64,000 nt of DNA from Cricetomys ansorgei (GCA_026225945.1 JAMJFZ010003581.1:4342501-4406500), one strand, 5' to 3'. Positions 41,337 to 51,769 are shown, counted from the first letter of the stretch. Made by a program: numbers and translations. Notes: a model not told the origin generated them from the sequence alone.

Positions 41337-41690
41337 TGTTTTAATTTGCTTTCCTGTTACTGCAATAGAAACACTGACCAAAAGCAATTCAGTTGAGAAA
41401 GGGATCACTGAGGGAAGCCAGGACAAGAACCAGGGCAAGAACTACAGTAGAACCCATGGAAGAATGCTGCTCACTGGGTATTCCATACAAAGCTAGCTTT
41501 TTTTATACAGCCCAGCCCCATTTGCCTAGGATTGACCCTGCCCACCATGGGATGGGCCCTCCTACATCAATTATCAATTACGAAAATGCCCACAGGCCAA
41601 TCAATCGAGACAGTTCTCCAGCTGAGGTTCTCAGCTGAGGTTCTCAGTGTGACTCTAGGTTTGTGTCAAGTTAGTTGACAGCTGTCAAGT
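41337..41690 (-). mobile_element. MaLR/ERVL-type LTR
   Basis: Minus strand: tgtcaacttgacac-like start (ggtttgtgtcaagttagttg on +), catcccatggtgggcagggt, ctttttggtca-type end, and actgcaatagaaacactgac on +. Starts TGTTTTAA on +. A gaggttctcagct unit is duplicated near 41620-41645. Confidence 0.82.
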
Positions 41691-42244
41691 GTGACTATAG
41701 TCAACGAACAGATCAGTAGCAAATATCCCAGTGAGTCATACCAGGGCCATAAAGGCTCTGGATTTAGAGTTGTTGTTGCTGTTGTTGTTGATAAATGAAA
41801 AGCACCAGAGACATGAGTTAACTCCAGGCTCAGTCTAGGATAGTGTGCACCCACTGTAATTCCTGTATCAGGGACAGCCAGGATCCAGAAAGTTTCCAAG
41901 GTTAAATTCCAGAAAGGAGCAAGTTAAGGACAAAGGACACCCTCACACTGAGTGGTATCCAAGTGAAAAGCCATGGAACTGTCACCAGATGAGAGTTGCC
42001 TCTTTGACACCTCTGGAAGGATGGAAGCTCTTACTGCGCTATCCCCCCCAGTTCCCATCAGGCCTATGTGGTAAGCGCTTCTACCGTTTTTGCAGTATGA
42101 ATGGTCCACACTGCTGTTTTTTCCACATTTACAACCAACATCCTCTCAGCTCTGCTATGCTCAAAGAGCTTGTTCTGCCCCTCTACTGCAAGGCTGGACA
42201 AGTTCTCTTTCCATTTATTGGAGTGTGAGCAGGGCAGACCCTGG
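41691..42244. other. Single-copy DNA, no feature seen
   Basis: A (TTG)n-like patch at 41768-41790. Frames of 61-79 codons at 41924-42228 lack motifs. Confidence 0.45.
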
Positions 42245-42710
42245 TGTTAAAATATGGTTCGGTCGCTTAATGGGAGTCCAGCGTTGAAATTTCCAATGCT
42301 CTTTATTAATCACAAACCATGTCAAATCTCAGGGAATTCTATACACGGGCCGCCAGGCAGAGAGCTCATTCCAAGGCTTCTTCACTCCAGGCTCTCAATC
42401 AACTCTCAATCCACCTCTTAATCCTCTTCCTGCTTCTCCTCAGACCCTTTAAACTTTTTCCCCCTGCCCCTCTCCACAACCAGGCCCTCATTACAACACA
42501 ATAGTATCTTTGCATACTCAGCTGGGGGTGATCAGAGCCTACGCCATCAGTCACCTTCAACTGTAAACAGTTAGTTCTATCTCATGGAGATCTTAGCAGG
42601 GCTAGCATAAGGGTGTGAATGGGTAGGAAGCAAGGCCTGCACCCCCTGCAAGGCATCTAAGCCTTATTCACAAACCAAAACAGCATACAAGAGTAAAATA
42701 TCCCACAACA
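42245..42710 (-). mobile_element. ERV solo LTR (466 bp)
   Basis: Begins TGTTAAAATA and ends TCCCACAACA on +, so TGTT...AACA inverted ends. Minus-strand layout shows an AATAAA poly-A signal (tttattaatc on +, near 42302) about 60 bases before the 3' end. Flanks ccctgg (42239-42244) and gcctgg (42711-42716) match at 5 of 6, a 6-bp target duplication as in class II (ERVK-like) elements. No internal retroviral sequence lies beside it. Family not named. Confidence 0.8.
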
Positions 42711-42728
42711 GCCTGGTAACCCTTAGAG

Positions 42729-42923
42729 CAGCAGTTCTCAACCTGTGGGTCATGATCTCTTTGGAGGCCAAACAACCCTTTCGTGTCTGCATATCAGATA
42801 TTTACATTATGTAGCAAGATAACAGTTACGAAGTAGCAAAGAAAATAATTCTATGATTGAGGTTCACTACAACATAAGGAATGGTGTTAAAGGGTCGCAG
42901 CATTAGAAGGTTGAGTAACACTG
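42729..42923. mobile_element. URR1 hAT transposon
   Basis: cagcagttctcaacctgtgg and gaaggttgagtaacactg ends; cagttacgaagtagcaaaga inside. Flanked by ccttagag (42721-42728) and ccttaaag (42924-42931), an 8-bp target duplication with one mismatch. Confidence 0.93.
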
Positions 42924-42931
42924 CCTTAAAG

Positions 42932-43944
42932 CTTAACATAGCCAGAATAAAAGCAGAGCCCACTGGGCTACTGAAGGAATCCTTTTGATACCTTCATCCC
43001 TTTGATGTCAGCCTGTGACCTACCAAACCTTCCAAGATGCAGAAGATGCTGGGTTATGAGCCAGCTACCTGTCTCTCAGACCTTGGTCAACACAGACCCT
43101 TTTCTCCAGGGCAGCCAGCAAGGCTGTGGGCATTTACCTTGTTTGTAACTAGTGTAAGCCCTGGAGGCCCCTGGATGAGAGCGGGCCTGTCTGAAATGGC
43201 ATGTTTCAGAATCCTAATTATGAAAATCCATAATTGGCTGCCTCCTTGAGAGCAACAAAGGATAATAGCTTGCCCTCCCCGAGAAGGATACACTGCATGG
43301 CAGCAATACAGACAAGGACCAACTGCTGTAGAGAAGGGAGATTTTAAGATGATTCATGGCAGTTTCAGGGCATGGAGTAAACCCTTGCAGGAAGGAGCTC
43401 ATAAAAACTAATCCAGAGATTCCCAGGGAAAACACACAGACCGCACTCTCCCTACCCCAGCTCCCATCCTTCCTTCTTGCTTGTGGGATTTTGAGGATAA
43501 TCACTGGTGACACTTGGGCTTTCCTTGGGACACAATTTGAAATAACTGACCTTATTTCTGAACTGGGTGGAGGCCAGCATTGAATTTCTGCTCAACTGGA
43601 GTCAAATCCTTTCCTAGTCATCTTTCTCTCTCTCTCTCATGAGTTGGCAGTGTGTGCTTTGAATTCTTCGTCCCAGTTTTGCAGAATTAACTCAAACTCA
43701 TTTGGCAGTCCTTTGAGATGGAAGAGTCAGGGGAAGCAGCATGAACCATTCTGGTCCAGGACCCTCTCTGCTACATGCTTGCCTTGCTCACCACTTCTTT
43801 GTTCCCTCTATCGGGTGGGCAAGCCTACTTTGGCGGTGTGTCTCAATTCTGCAAGTGTCTATTGAGAGAGTGAGTTCCAGAATGGTGCAGTGCCTAAGGA
43901 GGAGCTGGTTAGCTCAGAGAGACAGGATGTAAGGAAGGAACACG
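42932..43944. other. Repeat-poor island (about 1 kb)
   Basis: No interspersed repeat recognised. Several 63-99-codon frames on both strands (for example 43214-43513, -) show no known motif. A (TC)n patch sits near 43623-43638. Confidence 0.5.
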
Positions 43945-44070
43945 GCCTCTGCAGGAGGCCTGGCTTCCAGGTCTGGGTCATTACAGATCAGCAGTGAGGC
44001 CCGAGAAAGGGACCTAAGTTTCATAAGTCTCTACCCACCCCCCATTGTAAATTGAGGCAGCTAAAAAAGT
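43945..44070 (+). mobile_element. MIR SINE
   Basis: ggcctggcttccaggtctgg, gtcattacagatcagcagtg, acctaagtttcataagtctc, ccattgtaaattgaggcagc: MIR head-to-core order. Confidence 0.6.
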
Positions 44071-44077
44071 CCTCCCA

Positions 44078-44290
44078 TGGGGCTGAGAAGACAGACAGTG
44101 TTCACCTCGTGAGCACGAGACCTGAGTTCCATCCCCAGAACCCAGTAGAAGGGAAAAATAAGCACGTCATAGTTACACGCACTGTAACCCCAGCATTGTA
44201 GAAGCAGAAACAGGCAGGTCCCTGACCCTCAGCCTAGCCTCCTGGGTGAGCTCCAGGCCAAGTGAGTGACTTTGCCTCAAAAAAATATCA
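44078..44290 (+). mobile_element. RSINE1 SINE
   Basis: tggggctgagaagacagaca, gtgagcacgagacctgagtt, ccatccccagaacccagtag, cagcctagcctcctgggtga, gtgactttgcctcaaaaaaa. Confidence 0.83.
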
Positions 44291-44295
44291 AGATG

Positions 44296-44478
44296 GGGCA
44301 GAGGGAAGATGACTCAGTGGGTAAAAGTGTTTGCTATGCAAACTTGAAGACCAGAGACTGTGGGACTGTCGCAGAGCTAAGAGTGGGCCGAAGCCTGCTT
44401 GGAACCCCGCGTCATCCCAGGAGATGAGAACAGCAGGCTCCTCACCTTCGTCCTGGCTTAAACCCAGCTAAATTATTA
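44296..44478 (+). mobile_element. RSINE1 SINE (diverged)
   Basis: ggaagatgactcagtgggta, aaagtgtttgctatgcaaac, ttgaagaccagag form the head. The body (gccgaagcctgcttggaacc, agcaggctcctcaccttcgt) is only loosely similar. Confidence 0.55.
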
Positions 44479-44850
44479 GATATTAATGCTGCCTGCCCCA
44501 CTGAAGCAAAGATGCTTTGTCTGCCCCGGCGGGCTGGGGACACAGGCTCAAATGTGTTCATCTGAGTTGGTGCCCAAAACCCCTGACTCACAAATTAGTG
44601 CCTCTCTTGTGGCCAGACCACACCCCTGACCGACCGTGCCACATAAAAAGGCACCCTCAAAGCCCCGATAAACGAGACAACCACCAAAGAGTGTCCTGGG
44701 TGGTCATTTGTCCACTCACCTACTCATGGAGGCCCGTCAAGGTCACAGCCGATGAGGTAGAACCCACAGCCCTGCGACCCCTAGCCACGCCCCACCGAGC
44801 CTCTTGGCCTGGAGCGGGCTGCTGGCGGCCCAGAACTCTGGAGAGCCCTT
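44479..44850. other. CpG-rich block, possible LTR insertion
   Basis: About 15 CpGs in 370 bases, well above the local level. Notable are cataaaaaggcaccctc (TATA-like, 44643-44659), ccccgataaacgagac, and gtgtcctgggtggtcatttg. It lies between an RSINE1 head and a SINE-type tail, as if inserted. A 121-codon frame (44517-44882) crosses its boundary. Identity unknown. Confidence 0.4.
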
Positions 44851-44960
44851 GTAAAGGTAGAAGGAGAGAACCAACTGCATAATGTTGTCTTCTACTTGTG
44901 CTCTCTCATGCAATGCTCCACGCATAAACACTCTCACACAGTAATTATGAAGTTAGAGTA
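44851..44960 (+). mobile_element. B3A/RSINE1 tail
   Basis: gtaaaggtagaaggagagaa, ccaactgcataatgttgtct, cactctcacacagtaattat. Probably the continuation of the SINE at 44296. Confidence 0.6.
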
Positions 44961-45031
44961 ACAACAGAGGTAGCAGTGCCTGGGAATAGCACTTGGGGTT
45001 GAGCTACAGACACACATACATAACACAGGCT

Positions 45032-45035
<4 letters not shown>

Positions 45036-45069
<34 letters not shown>

Positions 45070-45076
45070 ACACACA
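45036..45076. repeat. (CA)n microsatellite
   Basis: About 19 CA units with one cata interruption. Confidence 0.95.
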
Positions 45077-45609
45077 GTGAGTGAATTAAGGAACGAATGA
45101 GAAAAGGAAGCAGTCAAATATTTCTATAACAGCATAGAGCAGCATGGCGAACAGCGTCTTACGCAGCCCTTAAAATACTCTGTTCTTTTCAGTGCATCTC
45201 TAGTCCTAACCCTCCAGAAGCTGCCAATGGAGAAAGGGAAACCGTTCCACATACAGGAGACAAGTGGAGAATGGCAGAAGCAACTGGTCAGAGTTGCATA
45301 GCTCACCTGGGGAAGCAGATGGAAAGCAGGCCAAGCCTTAGAACATACACTGGAGGGAGGGAGTGCAGGGACCTACCAGAAAACCACCACAACTTCTTCC
45401 TTGTCCTCTGTCACCGAGCCAAGTGCTTATGTGATTGCAAAGGGCAGGGTGCTTGCTTCCTCTTCCTCGAGCACACCTAATTTAAAGCCCATTGTATTCC
45501 GGATGGCTTGAGAGCAACAAAAACTGAGATCATTTGGATCTCTAAGATGAGCCGCAATTCTTCACTTCTACATGACCAACAGTGTGTTATCACTTTGCTG
45601 AATAGCCAT
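45077..45609. other. Single-copy DNA
   Basis: A faint MIR-like patch at 45255-45340 (tacaggagacaagtggagaa, gttgcatagctcacctgggg). Nothing else is recognised. Confidence 0.4.
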
Positions 45610-45727
45610 CAACATCTGTAGCTCCAGTCCCAGAGGAATCCAGCTCCCTCTTCTGGCCTCCTCAGGTACTGCAGACATGTGGTACACAGGCATAGAGAGG
45701 CAAAACTACATATCAAATAAAAATAAG
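45610..45727 (+). mobile_element. B3 SINE, 5'-truncated
   Basis: atcaacatctgtagctccag, tccctcttctggcctcctca, ggtactgcagacatgtggta, aaataaaaataag. Confidence 0.85.
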
Positions 45728-45756
45728 GGTTAAAAAGCATTTGAAGAATAAATTCA

Positions 45757-45890
45757 AGCCAGGTGTGGTGGCACACACCTATAATCCCTGTGGTCAGGAG
45801 GCTGAAGCAGGAGGACCATGAGGCTAGTACAAGGTAAACAGTGAATACTAGGCTGGTCTGAGTTATGTATTAAGACTGTCTCAAAGAAAA
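45757..45890 (+). mobile_element. B1/B4-type SINE
   Basis: gccaggtgtggtggcacaca, cctataatccctgtggtcag, gaggctgaagcaggaggacc, gactgtctcaaag. Confidence 0.8.
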
Positions 45891-46044
45891 TCAAAATCAA
45901 AACAAAAACCCAATTCAGTATTTTATTGATTTTGGCTTTTGAGATAGAGTCTCACCCTGGAATTATAGATATAATGTTGGAATTATAGATATAAAAATAA
46001 ATGTCCCTATGGCTCTTTAATTTAATCTTTTAACTATGTATGCA

Positions 46045-46228
46045 TTAAGATTGTGTGTGTCTGTGCATGTGTGTGATGTCCGCATACTTGTGGATGTGTG
46101 TATGGCGATCAGAAGATAATTCTGTACAGTCAGTTCTCTCCTTCCACGCTTTTGTAAGTTCTGGAGATCAAAGTTAGATCTCCAGGTTTGCATGGCAAAC
46201 CCTTTTGTTCAGTGAGCTATCCCAAAAG
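46045..46228 (-). mobile_element. B3A-like SINE
   Basis: TG-rich start, ggcgatcagaagataattct, aagttctggagatcaaagtt, aggtttgcatggcaaaccct, tcagtgagctatcccaa. Confidence 0.78.
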
Positions 46229-46244
46229 TGCTAATTCAATCCCT

Positions 46245-46368
46245 TCTGTTGTTTCAGGCTAGCTTTGAACTCATTGCATAACCAAGCATGACCTTGTACT
46301 CCTGACCTTCCCGCCTCTACCTCCTCCAGAACGCTAGGATTTTAGGCATGTACCATAGCTGTCTCTGA
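46245..46368 (-). mobile_element. B1/B4-type SINE
   Basis: gtttcaggctagctttgaac, gcatgaccttgtactcctga, acgctaggattttaggcatg, taccatagctgtc. Confidence 0.75.
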
Positions 46369-47911
46369 CTCTATCTTAATAACACCATTGCAAGCAATCT
46401 CTTGTCAAAAAAGCAGTTTCTGGTCAGTGAGATATTTGAGTTGGAGGGTTGTGTAATCAAATTCCTTCCATATCCGGCTGACCTTGCCTGATGATTTTAA
46501 TTACTGACCATTTCAACTCATCGGTGCAGGAATGGCTCTTGTTTCCTACAACATTGTGATATCAAGATTTTGTAGAGAAATTTTCCCTTCCTGGGCGATA
46601 GAATCCTTTTTCTCTTCCTGAGCTGAGAGTGGGTTGGCTATGATCTGTGTCATTAATAGAATGTTCCTCTTTTTTTTTTTTTTAATAAAGGAAACAATTT
46701 AATTGAAGGTGGGGAAAGTGTGGGTGTGTAAAGGGAAAATGCTTTTTCGTGCAATGGTTGAGTAATTTGGGAGGCACTGAATTTACCTAGGTCTCCCGGG
46801 GGAGGGGAGGGGGCTGGGTTGACTTTCTTTGTACTTCCTCCAGCCTGTCAACCCTGAAGCTCTACCACCCACTCTATTCAGAGTCACTGCAGAGCAGGCA
46901 CCAGGCCCTGCCCTCCGATTCCATAGACTCTCTCCAGCTTCAGAGCACCATGCAGCCTTCCTACTTGTTTCTTGTGAATGAATCTGTCACTCTCCCTTTG
47001 TGTGCCCCGTGCCCCTTCTGCCTATAGCAAGAATGGAATGTGGACATCATTGTCCCACAATTCTGTTTTTCAGTCCCAAAGTCATGCTCATAAAACGCCC
47101 CCATTTTTGTCTTCTGTGGCTGCAGGGCATCCACCTGTGTCCTGTTTATTTGCATGGATGATTCCATTGAGGTGCATCAGTTCATTAATGCACTTGGTAA
47201 TTATTTCCATCCGCATTCCGGGTGGGTCTTCCCTGCTTGTTGCTTTGGGATTGAATTTTAAATACTAGTGTCTATCGTTCATTTAACCTTCGGCGGGTCG
47301 GTTCGTCCTACGCGTCAGTTTCCTCTTCTTAGCAACATGGCTAATAATAGTGTCCACTTTGCTGCATTGTCATGAGAACTGGATGGTAAGCAGAAAGTGA
47401 GAGATCATAAACACCCAACAGGCAATGGTGGCAAGGTAGCGGAGCCTCGCTTGAGTCAGAACATCTCCCCACAAAGGTGATGTGAACTGATGAATTTGTG
47501 CTTATGTTAGCTGCTGCAGTATGCTGCTACGACAGCTCATCGAGGAGGACATGGAGACATAGTCATAGGTGCAAGCCCTGCCAGACCTCAGCAGAGGGAA
47601 CCACCATCATGGCAGGCACCATACTCCACAATGGAACCCTGAGCGTCTGAGCTCAGGTGTTTTAATTGAGCCAGAACTCCTCAGATGTTCTACTGATAGC
47701 ATGTGCAGGCCATGAGCAATCAAACATACCTCACATAAATCCAACACCTGCAGACAATACAAAACACCAAGACCTAGGGAGCCCCTCACTCAACAGTACA
47801 CAAAACAATTATTTTATACATAGCTAAAAATAAACTTCCACAACGGATAACCACTTACAAAATTATCTTAGGCTAATACATAATATCCAGAATCCTGCTT
47901 AAACTCAGAGT
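46369..47911. other. Mostly single-copy DNA (about 1.5 kb)
   Basis: No SINE or L1 recognised apart from a T17 run at 46667-46683. The G-rich cccgggggaggggaggggg (46797-46815) could form a G-quadruplex. Segment 47560-47880 is AT-rich and might be an old LTR (aataaactt near 47828), unproven. Confidence 0.45.
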
Positions 47912-48085
47912 TCAGGCCAGTAGGATCCCTCTTCAGGTAAGGGCACTTGCTGTCAAGCCTGATGATCTGAGTTCAATCGCTGGTACCCACATGATGGAAG
48001 TAGAGAAATGACTTCTGTAGTGGTCAACGGAACATGTGTGTTTCAGTGCATGTATCCCCCTCTTCCCCACAAATAAATAATTAAA
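47912..48085 (+). mobile_element. B3A-like SINE
   Basis: ggtaagggcacttgctgtca, agcctgatgatctgagttca, atcgctggtacccacatgat, ggaagtagagaaatgacttc. Confidence 0.82.
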
Positions 48086-48129
48086 TATAATACTTTTTTT
48101 TTCTATTTTGGAAGTTCAAAGAGTTCAAG

Positions 48130-48260
48130 GCAGGATGGAACAGGCATTTCATCCCAGCAGGAGGCAGAGGCTGTAGGATCTTTGTGAGTTTCAGGCTAGC
48201 CTGGTCTACACAGCAAGTTCCAGGCCAGCCAAGGCTACATATTGAGACCCCGAACCCCAA
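48130..48260 (+). mobile_element. B1 SINE
   Basis: tttcatcccagcaggaggca, gctagcctggtctacacagc, aagttccaggccagccaagg, ctacatattgagacccc. Confidence 0.88.
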
Positions 48261-48737
48261 CACACACCAAAAAAAAAAAGAGTTAAAAAGTTTGAGAGGT
48301 TTACAAGCAGGATGTGTAAGTCTATTCTGGGTGCCCTCTTATCGGCTGCTAATCCTTGAGTCTATTTTTAGGAAGACTTTCCAGATTTTAGGGACTTGTG
48401 CCCTCAGAACTAAGTACCAGCAGGAAGTTGGCTTTTTAAGGAATGCAGTTTGTGGCCAAGGCATGCCTAAGAAAATAGCTAAATCTTTAAGATAATTTTG
48501 GATGTTTCTACTTCCTCAGATTTTTCTTATCTGATTTAAGTTCCTCAGTAAATCAAAATATTTGTTTTTAGGCTGATAGCAAGCTTGGAAGGTTTTGACA
48601 GATGGGGTCTTAAATAGATGAGAGATACTTCAGATTATGTAAAACAAAAGGAACAGAAAAATAACTACACTGTCCCCAAGGCTTTGAAATTATAAACGGA
48701 GCCATTATTTGCGTAGTCATGGAGCGGTGCTGTACTT
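48261..48737. other. Single-copy DNA, no feature seen
   Basis: Nothing recognised. Confidence 0.45.
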
Positions 48738-48778
48738 CGTACTTATCTTTTTGCTGTGACAAACCCTTGCCAAAGGCA

Positions 48779-48782
<4 letters not shown>
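48738..48782 (-). mobile_element. MaLR LTR end fragment
   Basis: ttatctttttgctgtgacaa, acccttgccaaaggcaactc: the reverse of the ttgcc...caca.cag end of MT/ORR1-type LTRs. It stops at the microsatellite. Confidence 0.5.
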
Positions 48783-48832
<50 letters not shown>

Positions 48833-48931
48833 TGGGGGGGTGTGTGTGTGTGGGTGTGTATGTGTGTGTATGTGTGGGTGTGTGTGTATGTGTGTGTGTG
48901 TGTATGTGTGTGTGGGTGTGGGTGTGTGGTG
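48783..48931. repeat. (TG)n microsatellite, complex
   Basis: About 150 bases of TG units broken by tatg and ggg; the first 48 bases are pure. Produces spurious Cys-Val frames up to 164 codons. Confidence 0.97.
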
Positions 48932-48935
48932 GGTG

Positions 48936-49050
48936 GAGAGAGACAGAGACAGAGAGAGGCAGAGACAGAGAGCCCGTGTGATTCAGGCTGGCCTCAAACT
49001 TACTATATGGTTGATACTTCTGCCTCTACCACCCTCAAATACCAGGACAG
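48936..49050 (-). mobile_element. GACAGA patch and B1 fragment
   Basis: gagagagacagagacagaga (48936-48975), then B1 pieces attcaggctggcctcaaact, tactatatggttgatacttc, tgcctctaccaccctcaaat. Confidence 0.68.
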
Positions 49051-49487
49051 TGGGGACTCATCTTCACCACCCATGGAACTATCCTATGTCTCGTTTTGGA
49101 TATCACTCACCTTTCCTCTCCACAGTGCTGTAGCTTCAGATGGTTTTCCTGTCTCAGCAGACGATACAACCATCCATTCAAATCCAATGTCTGTTTCCCA
49201 AAGCCAGCATTAGGCTTGACTTCTCCTTAGCGTCATAATGACAACCCCACCCCGTGCACACATCCACATTTATTCACTTCCTTCCTCAAATCACAGAAAA
49301 TCTGCTTAATTCTGTCTTCCTTGTCGCTCTCTTCATCTTTACTGCCACTCTAGAACTTGTTTTCACCCTGCCTCTCCTGACTTCCATTCTCATCTCTTTC
49401 TGAAATTCTCACTACAATGAGAGAAATCTTTCTTTCCTTGATTTCCTTCCTTGTATTGAGAGCTTTCTTTTCTTGTCTTTTATATCT
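49051..49487. other. Single-copy DNA, no feature seen
   Basis: Nothing recognised. Confidence 0.45.
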
Positions 49488-49545
49488 AGTGTCAGGGATC
49501 AAATCCAGAGCCTTGCACATGTCAAACAAGTCCCCTGGTAACCAC
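49488..49545 (-). mobile_element. ID/B4 head
   Basis: gtgtcagggatcaaatccag, agccttgcacatgtcaaaca, agtcccctggtaacc: reverse of the ID box region. Confidence 0.65.
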
Positions 49546-49554
49546 AGACTTTTT

Positions 49555-49671
49555 TCCCCTCCCTCCCATCCTTTCTTTCTTCCTTTCTCTCCTATCCTCA
49601 TTCTTTCCTCTTTTCCTTCATCCCTTCTCAATTCTTCCCCCTCCTTCTCTTCCTCCTCCTCTTCTTGTTGG
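49555..49671. repeat. Pyrimidine-rich (TTCC/CTCC) tract
   Basis: About 115 bases of imperfect cctttctttcttcctttctc units. Confidence 0.85.
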
Positions 49672-49681
49672 TTTGGCTTTT

Positions 49682-49825
49682 TGAGACAAAGCCTGGCCTG
49701 ACTCCGAAGCCCAGGCTGGAATCCCCTATGTAGCAAAGGCTTCCCTGAATTTCCAACAATCCCTCTCTGTTTCGGTTTTTTTCAAGTCTTGGGATTGTAG
49801 CTGTATTCCACCACACCCAGCTTAG
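49682..49825 (-). mobile_element. B1 SINE (diverged)
   Basis: gagacaaagcctggcctgac, gcccaggctggaatccccta, tgtagcaaaggcttccctga, tcttgggattgtagctgtat, tccaccacacccagctta. Confidence 0.8.
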
Positions 49826-49869
49826 ACACGTCTTTTCAAAAGTTATTTATCTACTTTGTCAAGGAGGGG

Positions 49870-50010
49870 CCTTCAGCCATAGCAAGCAAGCTTGTGGGGG
49901 TCAGAGGACAACTTTGTGGAATCAGTTCTCTCCCTCTACCTTTATGTGGGTTCCAGAAATTGAACTTGGGTCACTAGTTTTGCACAGCAAGCCCTTTACC
50001 TGCTTGCTGT
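49870..50010 (-). mobile_element. B3A-like SINE
   Basis: gggggtcagaggacaacttt, gtgggttccagaaattgaac, ttgggtcactagttttgcac, agcaagccctttacctgc. Confidence 0.85.
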
Positions 50011-50029
50011 ATTAACTACTTTTTTGTTG

Positions 50030-50395
50030 TTGGTGTGTGTCAAAACCCAGAGTCACCTGGGAAGAGGAAACCTTAATTGAACAATTATTTAGATCATACT
50101 GACCTGTGACTGTATCAGGAGAGATTTTCTCGGTTGATGATTAATGCAGGAGGGCCCAGCCCACTGTGGGCAGAACCATCTCTCGGCTCATGAGTCCGCA
50201 CTGTATAAGAAAGCAGGCTGAGTGTGGACTTGAGAGCAAGCCTGTAAGCAATATTCTTCTATGATTTCTCCTTCAGGTCCTGCCTGAGTTCCTGCCCTGG
50301 CTTCCCTCAGTGATGAACTATGGTCAGGAAGTATAAGGTGGTATTTATCACTGCAACAGTGTGGCAAACTAGACTCCCCACTGAACCAGATCAGC
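50030..50395 (+). mobile_element. MaLR/ERVL-type LTR
   Basis: cccagagtcacctgggaaga, ggttgatgattaatgcagga, gggcccagcccactgtgggc, ataagaaagcaggctgagtg, ttcctgccctggcttccctc. Confidence 0.82.
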
Positions 50396-50798
50396 CCAGA
50401 TTTGTCTAAGACACAAGGGCCTCTCCTTCTTGTTCTAGCTCAGGATTCTTTACTACACTCTAAATAAATATCAACTCTGGACTCTGAAGTCTGAAGTGTT
50501 CCCCTGCACACCCCCACCCCTGCTTTTTCCTGGCTCACACTTACATATATTTAAATTGCATTTATCAGCTCCTTTTGGAAACCGGTCCAGGATCCTTCAG
50601 TCTGAGTTACTCTTCTGTCCCCACAGCTCCTGGAACCTGCCCTCTCCTATACTTGGTCAACATTGCCATTCCTTCTCTGTCTCCTCCACGCACTGCAGAC
50701 CCGGTCCCACAGGGACCTGTGTCAGCTTCAGCATCATGACACAAGTCCCTAATACATGTTCAGAGAAGAAAAAGAAAAAGCAACCCATCATGGTAGCT
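50396..50798. other. Single-copy DNA, faintly L2-like
   Basis: cactgcagacccggtcccac followed by agggacctgtgtcagcttca is weakly similar to the L2 3' end. Not secure. A 109-codon frame (50496-50825) runs into the next LTR. Confidence 0.35.
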
Positions 50799-51202
50799 GT
50801 ACTGGCTGGTTTGATGTCAACTTGACACAAAGTAGAGTCATCAAAGAGGAAGGAATCTCAATTGAGAAAATGCCTCTACACGTCCAGGTGTAAGACATTT
50901 CTTAGTTAATGATTGATGGGGGAGGGACCAGCCCATTATAGGTGGGGCCATCCCTTGGCTGGAAGTATTGGATTCTATAAGAAAGCAGGCTGAGCAAGCC
51001 ATTGGAAGCAGGCCAGTAAGCAGGGCCCCTCTGTGACCTCTGATGCTCCTGCCTCAAGGTTCATGCCCTGTTTGAGTTCCTGTCCTGACTTCCTTCAATG
51101 ATGAATAGCAACATATGGAAATGTAAGCCATATAGACCAATACCTCCTCAATTTGCTTTTTGTTCATGGTGTTTTGTCAAAGCAATAGAAACCCTGAAAC
51201 AG
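50799..51202 (+). mobile_element. MaLR/ERVL-type LTR, near full length
   Basis: TGTACTGGCTGGTTTGATGT start; caacttgacacaaagtagag, gaaggaatctcaattgagaa, ttgatgggggagggaccagc, ataagaaagcaggctgagca, tcctgtcctgacttccttca; ends aatagaaaccctgaaaca. TGT...ACA termini. Best-preserved copy of this family here. Confidence 0.88.
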
Positions 51203-51321
51203 TGGTGTACTCCTTTGATTCTAATACTTGGGAGGCAGAGGTAGTCAGACTTGTGTGAATTCAAGGCCAGTGTGGTCTACAGGGCAAATTCCAGGTCAGC
51301 CAATGACTATATAGTGAGAGC
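51203..51321 (+). mobile_element. B1 SINE
   Basis: Abuts the LTR end: taatacttgggaggcagagg, aaggccagtgtggtctacag, ttccaggtcagccaatgact. Confidence 0.86.
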
Positions 51322-51324
51322 TTG

Positions 51325-51400
51325 CTGGGGAGTCTGGGGAGGGGGTGAGGAGAGAGGGAGGAGAGAGAAAGAGGGAGAGGGAGGGAGAAGAAATCAGGAG
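51325..51400. repeat. Purine-rich (GGGA/GAGA) tract
   Basis: ggggagggggtgaggagaga then ggaggagagagaaagaggga: G-rich, about 75 bases. Confidence 0.85.
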
Positions 51401-51409
51401 ACTGGAGAA

Positions 51410-51612
51410 AGATGGTTCAGAGTGCTCTTTGCTCTTCCACAGGATTGGAGTTGAGTCCCCAGCCCCCAGTCCCTATATCAATTGGCTCACAACCGCCTGT
51501 AACTCTAGCTCCAAGGTATCCAACACCATCTCTGGCTCCCGTGGGCATCCACACATGTGGCGGACTCTCACAGAGACTCACTTCTCACACACGTGCAAAA
51601 AAATAGATCTTA
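51410..51612 (+). mobile_element. B3 SINE
   Basis: gctctttgctcttccacagg, ggctcacaaccgcctgtaac, tctagctccaaggtatccaa, caccatctctggctcccgtg. Confidence 0.85.
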
Positions 51613-51745
51613 GCCAGGCACGGTAGCACTCTGAGAAGGTGAAGCAGGCAGATCTCAGTTGAGTTCAAGACCACTCTGGTCTACAGAGTTCCAGGCCAGC
51701 CGGGACTATACCGTGAGACCCTGTCACAGGAAATAAAAAAACAAA
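51613..51745 (+). mobile_element. B1 SINE
   Basis: gccaggcacggtagcactct, gaagcaggcagatctcagtt, tccaggccagccgggactat, accgtgagaccctgtcac. A short deletion removes the tttaatcccagc segment. Confidence 0.87.
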
Positions 51746-51769
51746 TCGTCTTTAAAAAGAAAAAAAAAA

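Noticed and set aside
44517..44882. 121-codon + frame as a gene
   Set aside because: It crosses the boundary between the CpG-rich block and a SINE tail, so a shared coding origin is unlikely. The block itself is kept as a finding.
48719..49213. 164- and 125-codon frames rich in Cys-Val
   Set aside because: Translated (TG)n microsatellite, with B1 sequence after it.
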